This document shows, one piece after another, positions 1 through 6,733 of a DNA stretch of 15,924 bases. The translations under genes were made by a program, and so were the position numbers. Source of the DNA: CAZVQX01 sp964629735 (GTDB lineage: Bacteria; Bacillota_I; Bacilli_A; RF39; UBA660). The stretch lies in assembly GCA_964629735.1 (NCBI GenBank), contig CAZVQX010000018.1, positions 1 to 15,924 on the forward strand, given 5' to 3'. The notes under the pieces were generated by a model. It did not search any database and had not been told where the DNA came from. It saw only the letters and a program-made list of their open reading frames with translations. Each line of letters starts with the position of its first letter. The stretch's first letter is position 1.

Positions 1-100
1 AAAAGTAAGTTCCCAGAAAGACGATCTGGTTGATAGGTTAGAGGTGGAAGCATGGCGACATGTTGAGCTGACTAATACTAATAGAACGAGGATTTAATCC
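1..100 (+). rRNA. 23S ribosomal RNA, 3' end (partial)
   Basis: The first 100 bases match the conserved end of bacterial 23S rRNA. They contain the GTTGATAGGTTAGAGGTGGAAG-type helix region and the near-invariant GAGCTGACTAATACTAATAG segment before the terminal stem. The 5' part lies outside the window. The mature 3' end is placed near base 100 by comparison with Bacillus-type ends and could be off by a few bases. This is the large-subunit rRNA of an operon read on the plus strand, with the 5S gene following. Confidence 0.95.
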
Positions 101-170
101 CATTTATTTTTTAATAATTTGATTGTTGCACATTATCTAAGTTTTCAGAGAATTATATATATATATTAAA

Positions 171-272
171 TTGGTAACGATAGCAAAGTGGATACACCTG
201 TTCCCATCCCGAACACAGAAGTTAAGCACTTTCACGCCGACGATAGTGTAAGCGAAAATAGGTAGTTGCCAA
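171..272 (+). rRNA. rrf: 5S ribosomal RNA
   Basis: This is a 5S gene of about 102-108 nt. The ends form helix I: TTGGTAAC at 171-178 pairs with GTTGCCAA at 265-272 with one G-U pair, and flanking AAA and TTT could extend it. Inside is the diagnostic loop sequence CCCATCCCGAACACAGAAGTTAAGC. It lies about 70 bases after the 23S end, as expected for a 16S-23S-5S operon. No tRNA gene follows it. Exact mature ends are uncertain by about 3 nt. Confidence 0.96.
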
Positions 273-280
273 TTTTTTTT
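265..280 (+). terminator. Probable rRNA operon terminator (5S helix I plus T run)
   Basis: The 3' strand of the 5S terminal helix is followed directly by eight T residues (273-280). The closing helix of 5S could therefore double as the terminator hairpin. No separate hairpin is visible before the next gene. Confidence 0.55.
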
Positions 281-318
281 ATTGTTTTAAAAAAGTTGTT
301 AATAATATTTTAAAAATA

Positions 319-327
319 TGATACTAT
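319..327 (+). promoter_or_regulatory. Candidate extended -10 promoter for the SDR gene
   Basis: TGATACTAT fits the extended -10 pattern TGnTACTAT. A weak -35 candidate, TTAATA at 299-304, lies 17 bases upstream of the -10 hexamer. The predicted transcription start near 334 would leave a leader of only about 15 bases before the SDR gene. An inverted repeat at 322-339 overlaps this element. Confidence 0.5.
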
Positions 328-348
328 ATTACTATAGTAGGTGATAAT

Positions 349-1365
349 ATCGAAACTATTTATGTAATAACAGGTGTATGTGGACATTTAGGCAATAATT
401 TATTGCGTGAACTTTTACAACAGGGCAAAACTGTTCGTGGACTGATTCTTTCAGGTGAAAATGAGACTGCAATCAAAGATTTAACTTTTGAAAGAGTATA
501 TGGTGATGTTCGTAATATTGAGAGTCTTCATCCTTTGTTTAAAGATTCTGATAAAAATAAAATTATTGTGATTCATTCGGCAGGTATTGTAACTATTTCT
601 TTAAAATATGTAAAAAATGTAATTGATGTTAATGTTCATGGGACAGAAAATATGCTTGAATTAGCTATGAAATATAAGGTAGATAAATTTATTTATGTTA
701 GTTCTGTTCATGCCATATCAGAGTTACCTAAAAATCAAGTAATATCTGAAATAAAAAAATTTGAACCATTAAAAGTAAGAGGAATATATGCAAAATCCAA
801 GGCTATTGCAACAAATAAAGTTTTAGAAATGGCAAAATCCGGCCTTAACGCAACTATTGTTCATCCCTCTGGTATTATTGGTCCTAATGATTATTTATTA
901 GGTCATACAACTAGGTTATTAATTGATTATATAAATGGATCGTTAAAAGCAACCCTTCGAGGTGGTTATGATTTTGTCGATGTTCGGGATGTTGTTGATG
1001 GTATTTTAAAAGCCGTTGAGAGAGGTAAAAAAGGTGAATGTTATATTCTAAATAATAGATATTATTCTATTCAGGAAATATTATCTTTTGCTAATATGAA
1101 TAAAGAGTACCGTAATATTAAGCATATTCTGCCAAATTGGTTTGTTAGTTTAATAGCACCATTGGCTGAATTATATTATAAAGTTTTAAGAAAAAAACCT
1201 TTATTTACAAGGTATACCCTATATACCTTAAGTAGTAATTCTAACTTCACACATAAGAAGGCAACTATTGAATTAGGTTATAAAACGAGACCAATGGAAG
1301 AGACAGTAAAAGATACAATTATTTTTTTAAAAGAACAAAATTTAATTAATAACAGTAAAATTTAA
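349..1365 (+). CDS. NAD(P)-dependent epimerase/dehydratase (extended SDR family), apparent ATC start
   Basis: An extended short-chain dehydrogenase of about 338 residues, similar in style to dihydroflavonol-4-reductase/NAD-epimerase proteins; the substrate is unknown. Counting from the proposed start at 349, the Rossmann glycine motif GVCGHLG is at residues 9-15, HSAGI at 76-80, the catalytic serine region YVSS at about 116-119 and the YxxxK pair at Y147/K151. The first ATG/GTG/TTG codon in frame is TTG at 403, which would remove the nucleotide-binding glycines. The frame is open back to a TGA at 319. Within that stretch a Shine-Dalgarno-like AGGTGAT (339-345) sits just before ATC at 349, exactly where tsaE and pcrA have ATG after GGTGGT. 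I infer either an ATC start or an ATG-to-ATC change. The protein ends normally. No clear terminator separates it from tsaE, which has its own promoter. Confidence 0.85.
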   Translation: METIYVITGVCGHLGNNLLRELLQQGKTVRGLILSGENETAIKDLTFERVYGDVRNIESLHPLFKDSDKNKIIVIHSAGIVTISLKYVKNVIDVNVHGTENMLELAMKYKVDKFIYVSSVHAISELPKNQVISEIKKFEPLKVRGIYAKSKAIATNKVLEMAKSGLNATIVHPSGIIGPNDYLLGHTTRLLIDYINGSLKATLRGGYDFVDVRDVVDGILKAVERGKKGECYILNNRYYSIQEILSFANMNKEYRNIKHILPNWFVSLIAPLAELYYKVLRKKPLFTRYTLYTLSSNSNFTHKKATIELGYKTRPMEETVKDTIIFLKEQNLINNSKI

Positions 1366-1385
1366 CTGAAAAATAGTTATATCTA

Positions 1386-1414
1386 TTGTTAAAATAATAA
1401 ATATCATATATAAT
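1386..1414 (+). promoter_or_regulatory. Promoter of the tsaE-tsaB-rimI-tsaD operon
   Basis: TTGTTA at 1386-1391 and a perfect TATAAT at 1409-1414 are separated by 17 bases, a good vegetative sigma-factor promoter. The predicted start of transcription is near 1421, which leaves a leader of about 10 bases. The GGTGGTGAT ribosome binding site at 1418-1426 begins almost at the RNA 5' end. Confidence 0.65.
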
Positions 1415-1429
1415 TATGGTGGTGATAAC

Positions 1430-1879
1430 ATGGAATACAAAATAACAACGACTAATGAAGAAGAAACAATCGAATTAGCACAAAATATAGAATCAGAAAA
1501 ATTTCCCAATATGATTATTTGTCTAGATGGTGAATTAGGTAGTGGAAAAACTATGTTTACTAAAGGGTTGGCAACAGCGTTAGGTATAAAAGAAAATATT
1601 ACATCTCCAACTTTTACAATTATTAAAGAATATGAAGGCGAGTTACCTCTTTATCATATGGATGTTTATCGTCTTAATGGAGAAGTGAATGATTTAGGAT
1701 TAGAAGAGTATTTCACTAAAGGTGGTATCGTTGTAATTGAATGGGCAGATACAATAAAACATGTGTTACCTAGTGAAAGATTAGATATTAAAATTAAAAT
1801 AGTTGGTGAAAACAAAAGAGTTTTAATTTTAAAACCTCGTGGTGAATTATATGAAAATATATGCGAGGCTGTTTTATGA
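1430..1879 (+). CDS. tsaE: tRNA t6A37 biosynthesis ATPase TsaE (YjeE/YdiB)
   Basis: TsaE is the ATPase that resets the TsaB-TsaD complex during threonylcarbamoyl-adenosine (t6A) modification at position 37 of ANN-decoding tRNAs in the cytoplasm. The 149-residue length is normal for the family. Walker A is GELGSGKT at residues 34-41, followed by the family signatures SPTF (59-62), HMDVYR (76-81) and VIEWAD (102-107). The ATG start is preceded by GGTGGTGATAAC, a strong ribosome binding site. The TGA stop overlaps the tsaB start as ATGA (1876-1879), which implies translational coupling. This TGA also shows that the standard genetic code is in use. The partners tsaB and tsaD follow in the same operon. 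Confidence 0.97.
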   Translation: MEYKITTTNEEETIELAQNIESEKFPNMIICLDGELGSGKTMFTKGLATALGIKENITSPTFTIIKEYEGELPLYHMDVYRLNGEVNDLGLEEYFTKGGIVVIEWADTIKHVLPSERLDIKIKIVGENKRVLILKPRGELYENICEAVL

Positions 1880-2511
1880 AATGTTTTTTTGTAGACACCT
1901 CTTCTCATTATGTTAATTTAGCTATTATTGAGAATAATGAGGTAATAGATTTTTATTCTGAAAAAAATGATAATAAATTATCTGAAAGAATTTTCAACTT
2001 GATTGAAAAATTTTTTTCGATTAATAATTTAAAAGTTCATGATTTAGATAAAATTTTTATTGCAACAGGTCCAGGTTCATTTACAGGTATTAGAGTTGGA
2101 TTGACTATAGCCAAAACAATGGCCTGGGCTTTAAAAATACCATTAATCCCAGTTTCAACATTAGAATTATTAGCGTCAACCAATATTGATGGTGACTATA
2201 TTGTTCCTATTATAAATGACCGTAATGATTTTGTTTATGCTGGTATTTATGATGACAATTTAAATTGTATTATGGTTGATAGCTATATACAATTTGATAA
2301 ATTAAAAGAAGAAACTTTAAAATATAATAACATTACTTTTATTAGTTATGACTTAATTTATAAAACTATAAAAGCACCAAAAATTGATATTATTAAGGTC
2401 ATAAAAAAGCATGAAAATGATGAAATAATTAATGTTCATCATGTTAACCCTAATTATATAAAAAAAATAGAAGCTGAAATGAATATAGAAAATGATAAGA
2501 GAAATAATTAG
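1876..2511 (+). CDS. tsaB: tRNA t6A37 biosynthesis protein TsaB
   Basis: TsaB is the catalytically inactive ASKHA-fold partner that dimerises with TsaD and bridges it to TsaE. From the start chosen here the protein has 211 residues, a little shorter than the roughly 230 of many homologs. The N-terminal strand KCFFVDTS matches the usual MxILAIDTS opening, and the signature GPGSFTGIRVGL is at residues 65-76. An in-frame ATG at 1861 would add five residues, but the ATG at 1876 gives the family-like N-terminus and the ATGA overlap with tsaE. The 3' end overlaps rimI by 20 bases. The C-terminal half is lysine- and asparagine-rich and diverged, as is common for TsaB. Confidence 0.95.
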   Translation: MKCFFVDTSSHYVNLAIIENNEVIDFYSEKNDNKLSERIFNLIEKFFSINNLKVHDLDKIFIATGPGSFTGIRVGLTIAKTMAWALKIPLIPVSTLELLASTNIDGDYIVPIINDRNDFVYAGIYDDNLNCIMVDSYIQFDKLKEETLKYNNITFISYDLIYKTIKAPKIDIIKVIKKHENDEIINVHHVNPNYIKKIEAEMNIENDKRNN

Positions 2512-2896
2512 TAATGATATATTAATACTTAATAAATTAGTTAAAAATATTGATGAAAATGAAGTTGTCGATAATAATATTTTTAATCATCCGTTTAGTA
2601 AATACTTGGTATATTTAGTAAATAATGAAATTGTTGCATTTTTAAAATATTCAAGAATATATGAAGTAATTGAAATTGATTATGTATATACAATTGTGAA
2701 ATATCGGAATAATGGTTATTCTACCTCGCTAATTAATTATGTTATAAATAAATTTGATAATTTTCCTATTTCCTTAGAAGTTAGAATAAGTAATAAAAGT
2801 GCGATTGAGTTATATAAAAAATGTGGCTTTACACAAAAAGTAGTTAGAAAAAATTACTATGGTAATGAGGATGCCGTCTTTTTCGTAAAGGAGTAG
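2492..2896 (+). CDS. rimI: Ribosomal protein S18 alanine N-acetyltransferase RimI (GNAT)
   Basis: This is a GNAT-fold acetyltransferase of 134 residues. RimI acetylates the N-terminal alanine of ribosomal protein S18 and in Bacillota is commonly encoded within the t6A cluster. The most diagnostic part is the C-terminal LEVRISN-SAIELYKKCGF segment (about 95-113), followed by the NYY of RimI/RimI-like proteins at 121-123. The acetyl-CoA loop normally reads R/Q-x-x-G-x-G/A; here it is R72-N-N-G75-Y-S77, so the last small residue is serine. The protein is somewhat shorter than the usual 145-150 residues. It overlaps tsaB by 20 bases and is followed by tsaD after 5 bases. It may be a RimI with low or altered activity; identification rests on both sequence and gene order. 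Confidence 0.85.
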   Translation: MIREIISNDILILNKLVKNIDENEVVDNNIFNHPFSKYLVYLVNNEIVAFLKYSRIYEVIEIDYVYTIVKYRNNGYSTSLINYVINKFDNFPISLEVRISNKSAIELYKKCGFTQKVVRKNYYGNEDAVFFVKE

Positions 2897-2901
2897 ATAA
2901 A

Positions 2902-3906
2902 ATGAAAGACATATATATAATGGCTTTTGAGACAAGTTGTGATGAAACAAGTGTTTCTATCATTAAAAATGGTAGCACTGATATAGCAACAGTTGTATTA
3001 TCACAAATTGATATTCATACTAAATTTGGTGGTGTTGTTCCTGAAAAGGCAAGCCGGACTCATATTGAGAATATTACCATCGTAATCGAAGAATTATTAG
3101 AAAAGGCGAAAATAGAAATGGATGATATTGATGCAATAGCGGTTACTTATGGACCAGGTTTAGTTGGTTCATTATTAATAGGGTTAATGGCGGCTAAAAC
3201 ATTATCTTTTATTTATAATAAGCCATTGGTACCTGTACATCATATTGCTGGACATATATATGCTAATAATTTGGGAAAACCAATGAAGTTTCCTTTAATC
3301 GCATTAGTTGTTAGTGGTGGTCATACCGAATTAATTTTAATGGAAGAAGATTATTCTTTTAAATATATTGGTGGTACTGTTGATGATGCAGTAGGTGAAG
3401 CATATGATAAAGTTGCCCGTGTCTTAGGACTTAGTTATCCTGGTGGACCTGCTATTGATAAACTAGCAAAAATAGGTGAGGATACATATGATTTACCACT
3501 ACCGATGGATGATGATACATACAATTTTAGCTTTAGTGGATTAAAAAGTGCTGTTATTAATTTAACTCATAATGAGAAACAAAGAGGTAATAGTATTAAT
3601 ACTGAAAATTTGGCAACAACTTTTCAAAATAGAGTTGTTGAAATTTTAACAAAAAAAACAATGCGTGCTTTAGAGGAATATAATATTAATAATTTAGTTA
3701 TTGCTGGTGGTGTATCTGCTAATAGTGGCTTAAGAAATAGATTTATAGAATTATGTAAAAATAATAATATTAATCTGTCAATACCAAATTTAAAATATTG
3801 TACTGATAACGCCTCTATGGTAGGGGCTGCAGGTTATTATGCTTATAAATTAGGCAGAACTTTTGGTAATGATTTAAAAGTAAAACCAACCGCTGAATTA
3901 AAATAA
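2902..3906 (+). CDS. tsaD: tRNA N6-adenosine threonylcarbamoyltransferase TsaD
   Basis: TsaD transfers the threonylcarbamoyl group from threonylcarbamoyl-AMP (made by TsaC, not in this window) to A37 of tRNA. The 334-residue length is typical. Visible signatures are ETSCDET at 10-16, VTYGPGLVGSLLIG at 81-94, the metal-binding HxxxH of HIAGH at 114-118, VVSGGHTEL, DDAVGEAYDKVARVLGL, FSFSGLKSAV and the late GGVSANSGLR. No key residue is missing. A strong ribosome binding site, AAAGGAG, lies at 2887-2893 at the end of rimI, giving ideal spacing to the ATG. It is the last gene of the operon; tandem hairpins at 4048-4108 follow after an AT-rich gap of about 140 bases. Confidence 0.98.
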   Translation: MKDIYIMAFETSCDETSVSIIKNGSTDIATVVLSQIDIHTKFGGVVPEKASRTHIENITIVIEELLEKAKIEMDDIDAIAVTYGPGLVGSLLIGLMAAKTLSFIYNKPLVPVHHIAGHIYANNLGKPMKFPLIALVVSGGHTELILMEEDYSFKYIGGTVDDAVGEAYDKVARVLGLSYPGGPAIDKLAKIGEDTYDLPLPMDDDTYNFSFSGLKSAVINLTHNEKQRGNSINTENLATTFQNRVVEILTKKTMRALEEYNINNLVIAGGVSANSGLRNRFIELCKNNNINLSIPNLKYCTDNASMVGAAGYYAYKLGRTFGNDLKVKPTAELK

Positions 3907-4047
3907 TATAGTATGGTAGTAATGATTGGTTTTAAAATTTTAAAGAAGGACAAGTTAAATTATATATTTTTATCAACAGTTATAATCTAAAAGTTTATTA
4001 TTATGTGAAATCAGATAGAAATTAACGAGATTATTTTATTAAATAAA

Positions 4048-4075
4048 AAGTGGCATAAACTAATTCATGCCACTT
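4048..4075 (-). terminator. Terminator hairpin of the ABC transporter operon
   Basis: AAGTGGCAT (4048-4056) and ATGCCACTT (4067-4075) form a perfect 9-bp stem with a 10-base loop. Read on the minus strand the stem is followed by a T-rich run (CTTTTATTT), so it best serves the leftward ABC operon, whose last stop codon is just upstream. It may also contribute to stopping rightward transcripts from tsaD. Confidence 0.7.
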
Positions 4076-4080
4076 ATATT

Positions 4081-4108
4081 AACTAATCATTTTTGATTAG
4101 TTTTTTTT
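4081..4108 (+). terminator. Terminator of the t6A operon, inside the 3' end of the convergent permease gene
   Basis: AACTAATCA (4081-4089), a TTTT loop and TGATTAGTT (4094-4102) make a perfect 9-bp stem. A T run to 4108 follows on the plus strand. This is a classic intrinsic terminator for rightward transcription. It overlaps the last codons (Leu-Ile-Lys-Asn-Asp-stop) of the leftward permease gene. Confidence 0.75.
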
Positions 4109-4874
4109 CTATGTAAAAAACTAAATAATACATAATAGCGGAAACAAAAGCTAAAATAACCACTCCAGTAATAACTAAGTTTAAATTAAATACTTGTGAA
4201 CCATACATTATTAAATAACCAATCCCTTTTTTCGAAACTAGAAATTCCCCCATAATAATACCTACAAGAGACATGCTTACATTTATTTTTAAGGCTCCTA
4301 TTATATTATTTAAACTACTTGGAAAAATTAGCTTAAAAAAAATTTGTTTTTTATTTGCCCCAAGTGATTTCATTAGTTTAATCTTTAAAGGGTCAGTCTC
4401 ATTAAAACCTTGTAAAACATTAATTATGGTAATAATAATTGAAATTAATAAGGACATAAAAATAATTGAACCTGTCTTAGCGCCTATCCAAATTATAATA
4501 ATAGGACCTAATGCGATTTTAGGTAGACTATTTAAAATAGTTAAATATGGATCGAATATTTTTGATATAATTTTAAACCACCAAAGCACTGTTGCAATTA
4601 TAATACCTAATATTATACTAAGGGAAAAACTAATAAAAGTTTCGAAAACAGTTGTATAAATATGTTGATATAAATTATTTGTTTTGTGTAAATTAATAGT
4701 TGTTTTCAATATATCATATGGACTAGAGGTTATAAATGTATTTATAACTTTATAATTTGCTAATAGTTGCCATACAATAATAAAAGTTAATAATATAATA
4801 ATTTGCGATATAATGACTATTGTTTTTTCTTTTTTTATTTTTTTTAAATACATTAAATGTTCTTCGCTATACAT
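4083..4874 (-). CDS. ABC transporter permease (SsuC/TauC/ThiX-type)
   Basis: An inner-membrane subunit of a binding-protein-dependent importer. The protein is strongly hydrophobic with about six transmembrane segments. It carries the cytoplasmic EAA-loop KSLGANKKQIFFKLIFPSS (about residues 170-190) that docks on the ATPase. It belongs to the BPD_transp_1 group found with nitrate, sulfonate, taurine and pyrimidine importers; the substrate cannot be read from it. I place the start at ATG 4874, where GGAAGG lies about 12 bases upstream. An in-frame TTG at 4883 is possible but is only 3 bases after that site. The start overlaps the ATPase gene, and the end carries the convergent t6A terminator. 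It is the last gene of a three-gene leftward operon. Confidence 0.9.
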   Translation of the reverse strand: MYSEEHLMYLKKIKKEKTIVIISQIIILLTFIIVWQLLANYKVINTFITSSPYDILKTTINLHKTNNLYQHIYTTVFETFISFSLSIILGIIIATVLWWFKIISKIFDPYLTILNSLPKIALGPIIIIWIGAKTGSIIFMSLLISIIITIINVLQGFNETDPLKIKLMKSLGANKKQIFFKLIFPSSLNNIIGALKINVSMSLVGIIMGEFLVSKKGIGYLIMYGSQVFNLNLVITGVVILAFVSAIMYYLVFYIEKKLIKND

Positions 4875-5613
4875 GATAATCAATTTCCTTCCAAATTAAA
4901 TCATAATAATGGGAGAATTCTTTGGCTTTTCTATTTTCAATAGGATTTGATTTGTTTGATAATTTAATATTATGAATATTTTTAATAGTACCAGGTCTAT
5001 TACTCAAAACGATAATTCTATCTGCCATACTAATAGCTTCACTAATATCGTGCGTTACCATAATGACTGATTTATTTTCTTTTTTGATGATTTGATAAAC
5101 ATCATCTGAAACCCTTAAACGGGTCTGATAGTCAAGTGCCGAAAAAGGTTCATCTAATAATATAATATCCGGTTTGGTAGCGAGTGTTCGAATAAGGGCG
5201 GCCCTTTGTCTCATTCCGCCAGATAATGTATTTGGATAGCTATTAATAAATTCGCCTAAACCGTATGTTTTTAACAAGTTAATTACATATTCTTTGCTTT
5301 CATTGTTAACCTTATTTTGAATTTCTAGTCCTAATAGGCAATTATTGAGGATTGTTCGCCAATTAAATAAACTGTCATTTTGAAGCATATAACCAATATT
5401 ATAATTTTTTTTAATATTGATTATTCCTTCAGACGGTTTCACTAATCCGGCTAAAATAGATAATATTGTTGATTTACCACATCCGCTTGGACCTACAATT
5501 GCGATAAATTCACCTTCATACAAATTAAAAGAAAAGTTATCTACGGCAAATACTTCTCCTTGCTTAGTATGATAAATTTTCTTTAAGTTTTTAATAGTTA
5601 ATATTTTATTCAC
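4867..5613 (-). CDS. ABC transporter ATP-binding protein (SsuB/TauB/ThiZ-type)
   Basis: A 248-residue cytoplasmic ATPase that powers the importer formed with its two operon neighbours. Walker A is GPSGCGKST at 41-49, the Q-loop is Q78, the ABC signature LSGGM is at 130-134, Walker B with catalytic glutamate is ILLDE at 151-155, the D-loop is SALD and the switch histidine is H188 (VTHD). All are intact. The protein most resembles the nitrate/sulfonate/taurine/pyrimidine importer group. It starts at GTG (5613), overlapping the binding-protein gene by 8 bases, so translation is probably coupled. Its end overlaps the permease gene. Nothing in it fixes the substrate. Confidence 0.95.
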   Translation of the reverse strand: MNKILTIKNLKKIYHTKQGEVFAVDNFSFNLYEGEFIAIVGPSGCGKSTILSILAGLVKPSEGIINIKKNYNIGYMLQNDSLFNWRTILNNCLLGLEIQNKVNNESKEYVINLLKTYGLGEFINSYPNTLSGGMRQRAALIRTLATKPDIILLDEPFSALDYQTRLRVSDDVYQIIKKENKSVIMVTHDISEAISMADRIIVLSNRPGTIKNIHNIKLSNKSNPIENRKAKEFSHYYDLIWKEIDYHV

Positions 5614-6592
5614 TGGAAAAACTTGTGTTTACTAATTTTTCGTAAGGTGCTGTTTTATCTAATTCCCCAGCTGATTTCATTATTGTTTGAACATGTTTAA
5701 AATCTTCTTCTTTTATATAGGTTGTTTTATACCAAGAATCTATTTCTTTATATCGTTTCACGACATTAATAACATCATTCATCGAAGTATCTGGAAAATG
5801 GTTAATAATAGTTTTGGCAATTTCTTCGGCACTGTTGTTGTGAACAAAATCTAGTCCTTGTTGAATAGCTTTTGTAAATCCTTTAACAACATCGCCATTT
5901 TTTTCAATATAACTTAATCTAGCATTATAAGCTGTATATGGGACCGTTCCACCTAATTTTCCGACTGATTCAACAACATAACCATGTCCTTCTTTTTCAA
6001 TCTGAAGTGCTAGTGGTTCAAATAGTGTAACAAAATCACCTGTTCCCCCAATAAAAGCCCCTGCCATTGCCGCAAATGCTATACTGGTGTCAATATTAAC
6101 ATCATTCTTTGGATCTATGCCATTTTGCTTAAGAGCCCATTCAAAAGTCATCTCTGGCATACCACCTTTTCGCCCGCCAATAACATCTTTGCCAACCAAA
6201 TCTTTTAATTTGAAGTCGTCATATTTATTTCTAGAAACTAAAAAACTCCCATCTCTTTTAGTTAAACCTGCAAAATTTACTAGATAATCTTTTTCCCCTT
6301 GATTGTATACATATATTGTTGCTTCACTTCCACAAAAACCAATATTAACATCACCAGATAAAACTGCTGCAGTAACCTTATCAGCGCCAGGTACTAGGAT
6401 TAGTTCAACATCAAGTCCTTCATCCTCAAAATAACCTAAAGAATGTGCAACATATTGTGGTGCGTAAAAAATACTATGAGTTACTTCTGCAACCTTAACT
6501 TTTTTTAATTTTTCATCTTTTTTTGGTAACATTATTAGTGCAGCGCCAATAATTAAAATAAAAATAATTGAAGGAATTATAAACTTCTTCAA
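5606..6592 (-). CDS. ABC transporter substrate-binding protein, NMT1/THI5/SsuA-like
   Basis: A 328-residue extracytoplasmic solute receptor. Residues 4-22 form a hydrophobic signal/anchor, and the mature domain opens with AEVTHSIFYAPQYVAHSLGYF. The segment GYFEDEGLDVEL (53-64) is typical of NMT1-like receptors, as are the later VLSGDVNIGFCGSEA and GGTGDFVTLFEP regions. Known family ligands include sulfonates, taurine, nitrate, riboflavin and thiamine pyrimidines; I cannot choose among them. Unlike most Gram-positive receptors it has no lipobox cysteine near the end of the hydrophobic segment, so it may be held by an uncleaved N-terminal helix. The start is TTG at 6592, supported by a very strong GGGAGGG site 8 bases upstream. 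It is the first gene of the operon, divergent from the Fic module. Confidence 0.9.
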   Translation of the reverse strand: MKKFIIPSIIFILIIGAALIMLPKKDEKLKKVKVAEVTHSIFYAPQYVAHSLGYFEDEGLDVELILVPGADKVTAAVLSGDVNIGFCGSEATIYVYNQGEKDYLVNFAGLTKRDGSFLVSRNKYDDFKLKDLVGKDVIGGRKGGMPEMTFEWALKQNGIDPKNDVNIDTSIAFAAMAGAFIGGTGDFVTLFEPLALQIEKEGHGYVVESVGKLGGTVPYTAYNARLSYIEKNGDVVKGFTKAIQQGLDFVHNNSAEEIAKTIINHFPDTSMNDVINVVKRYKEIDSWYKTTYIKEEDFKHVQTIMKSAGELDKTAPYEKLVNTSFSSE

Positions 6593-6618
6593 AATATTCT
6601 CCCTCCCTTTCTAAACTT

Positions 6619-6624
6619 ATTATA
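6619..6624 (-). promoter_or_regulatory. Candidate -10 box of the ABC operon
   Basis: The minus strand reads TATAAT here, 27-32 bases upstream of the binding-protein start codon and just upstream of its GGGAGGG ribosome binding site. A convincing -35 box at the right spacing is not visible. No riboswitch-like structured leader is seen between this box and the gene. Confidence 0.4.
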
Positions 6625-6704
6625 TACAATAATTAAATCAAGGTGACATAGTCTTTATTTATAAAATTATAAATATTTAAAATATAGAGATTTATATTTA
6701 TAAA

Positions 6705-6713
6705 TGATATAAT
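6705..6713 (+). promoter_or_regulatory. Extended -10 promoter of the antitoxin-Fic operon
   Basis: TGATATAAT is a perfect extended -10 element. The -35 position has no good match, as tolerated for extended -10 promoters. The predicted start near 6720 gives a leader of about 14 bases with AAGGAG at 6721-6726 before the antitoxin ATG. The perfect 10-base palindrome ATTTATAAAT (6696-6705) abuts the element. Confidence 0.55.
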
Positions 6714-6733
6714 TAACAATAAGGAGTGATTAT

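Noticed and set aside
101..167. tRNA gene in the 23S-5S spacer or after 5S
   Set aside because: No cloverleaf or TTCGA-type T-loop can be found. The spacer only holds an AT-rich stretch with a TTATCTAAGTTTTCAGAGAA element that may be an rRNA antitermination or processing signal.
341..367. GTG at 341 as a start codon
   Set aside because: It follows AGG but is in another frame and reaches a stop after eight codons.
403..1365. TTG at 403 as the start of the SDR gene
   Set aside because: It would remove the GVCGHLG nucleotide-binding motif, which is encoded in frame just upstream, and it lacks a good ribosome binding site.
1666..1908. Open frame on the minus strand over tsaE/tsaB
   Set aside because: Fully antisense to well-supported genes with no ribosome binding site or recognisable motif.
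3913..3990. 25-codon frame after tsaD
   Set aside because: No ribosome binding site, no recognisable product, and the length is easily reached by chance in AT-rich DNA. The rest of 3907-4047 shows no gene.
4273..4659. Open frame on the plus strand over the ABC permease
   Set aside because: Mirror of a hydrophobic coding region; the minus-strand permease has family motifs and this frame has none.
6087..6287. Open frame on the plus strand inside the binding-protein gene
   Set aside because: Antisense shadow without motif or ribosome binding site.
6593..6733. Possible thiamine or other riboswitch before the ABC operon
   Set aside because: The gap is too short and too AT-rich, and no conserved riboswitch core such as CTGAGA is visible on the relevant strand.
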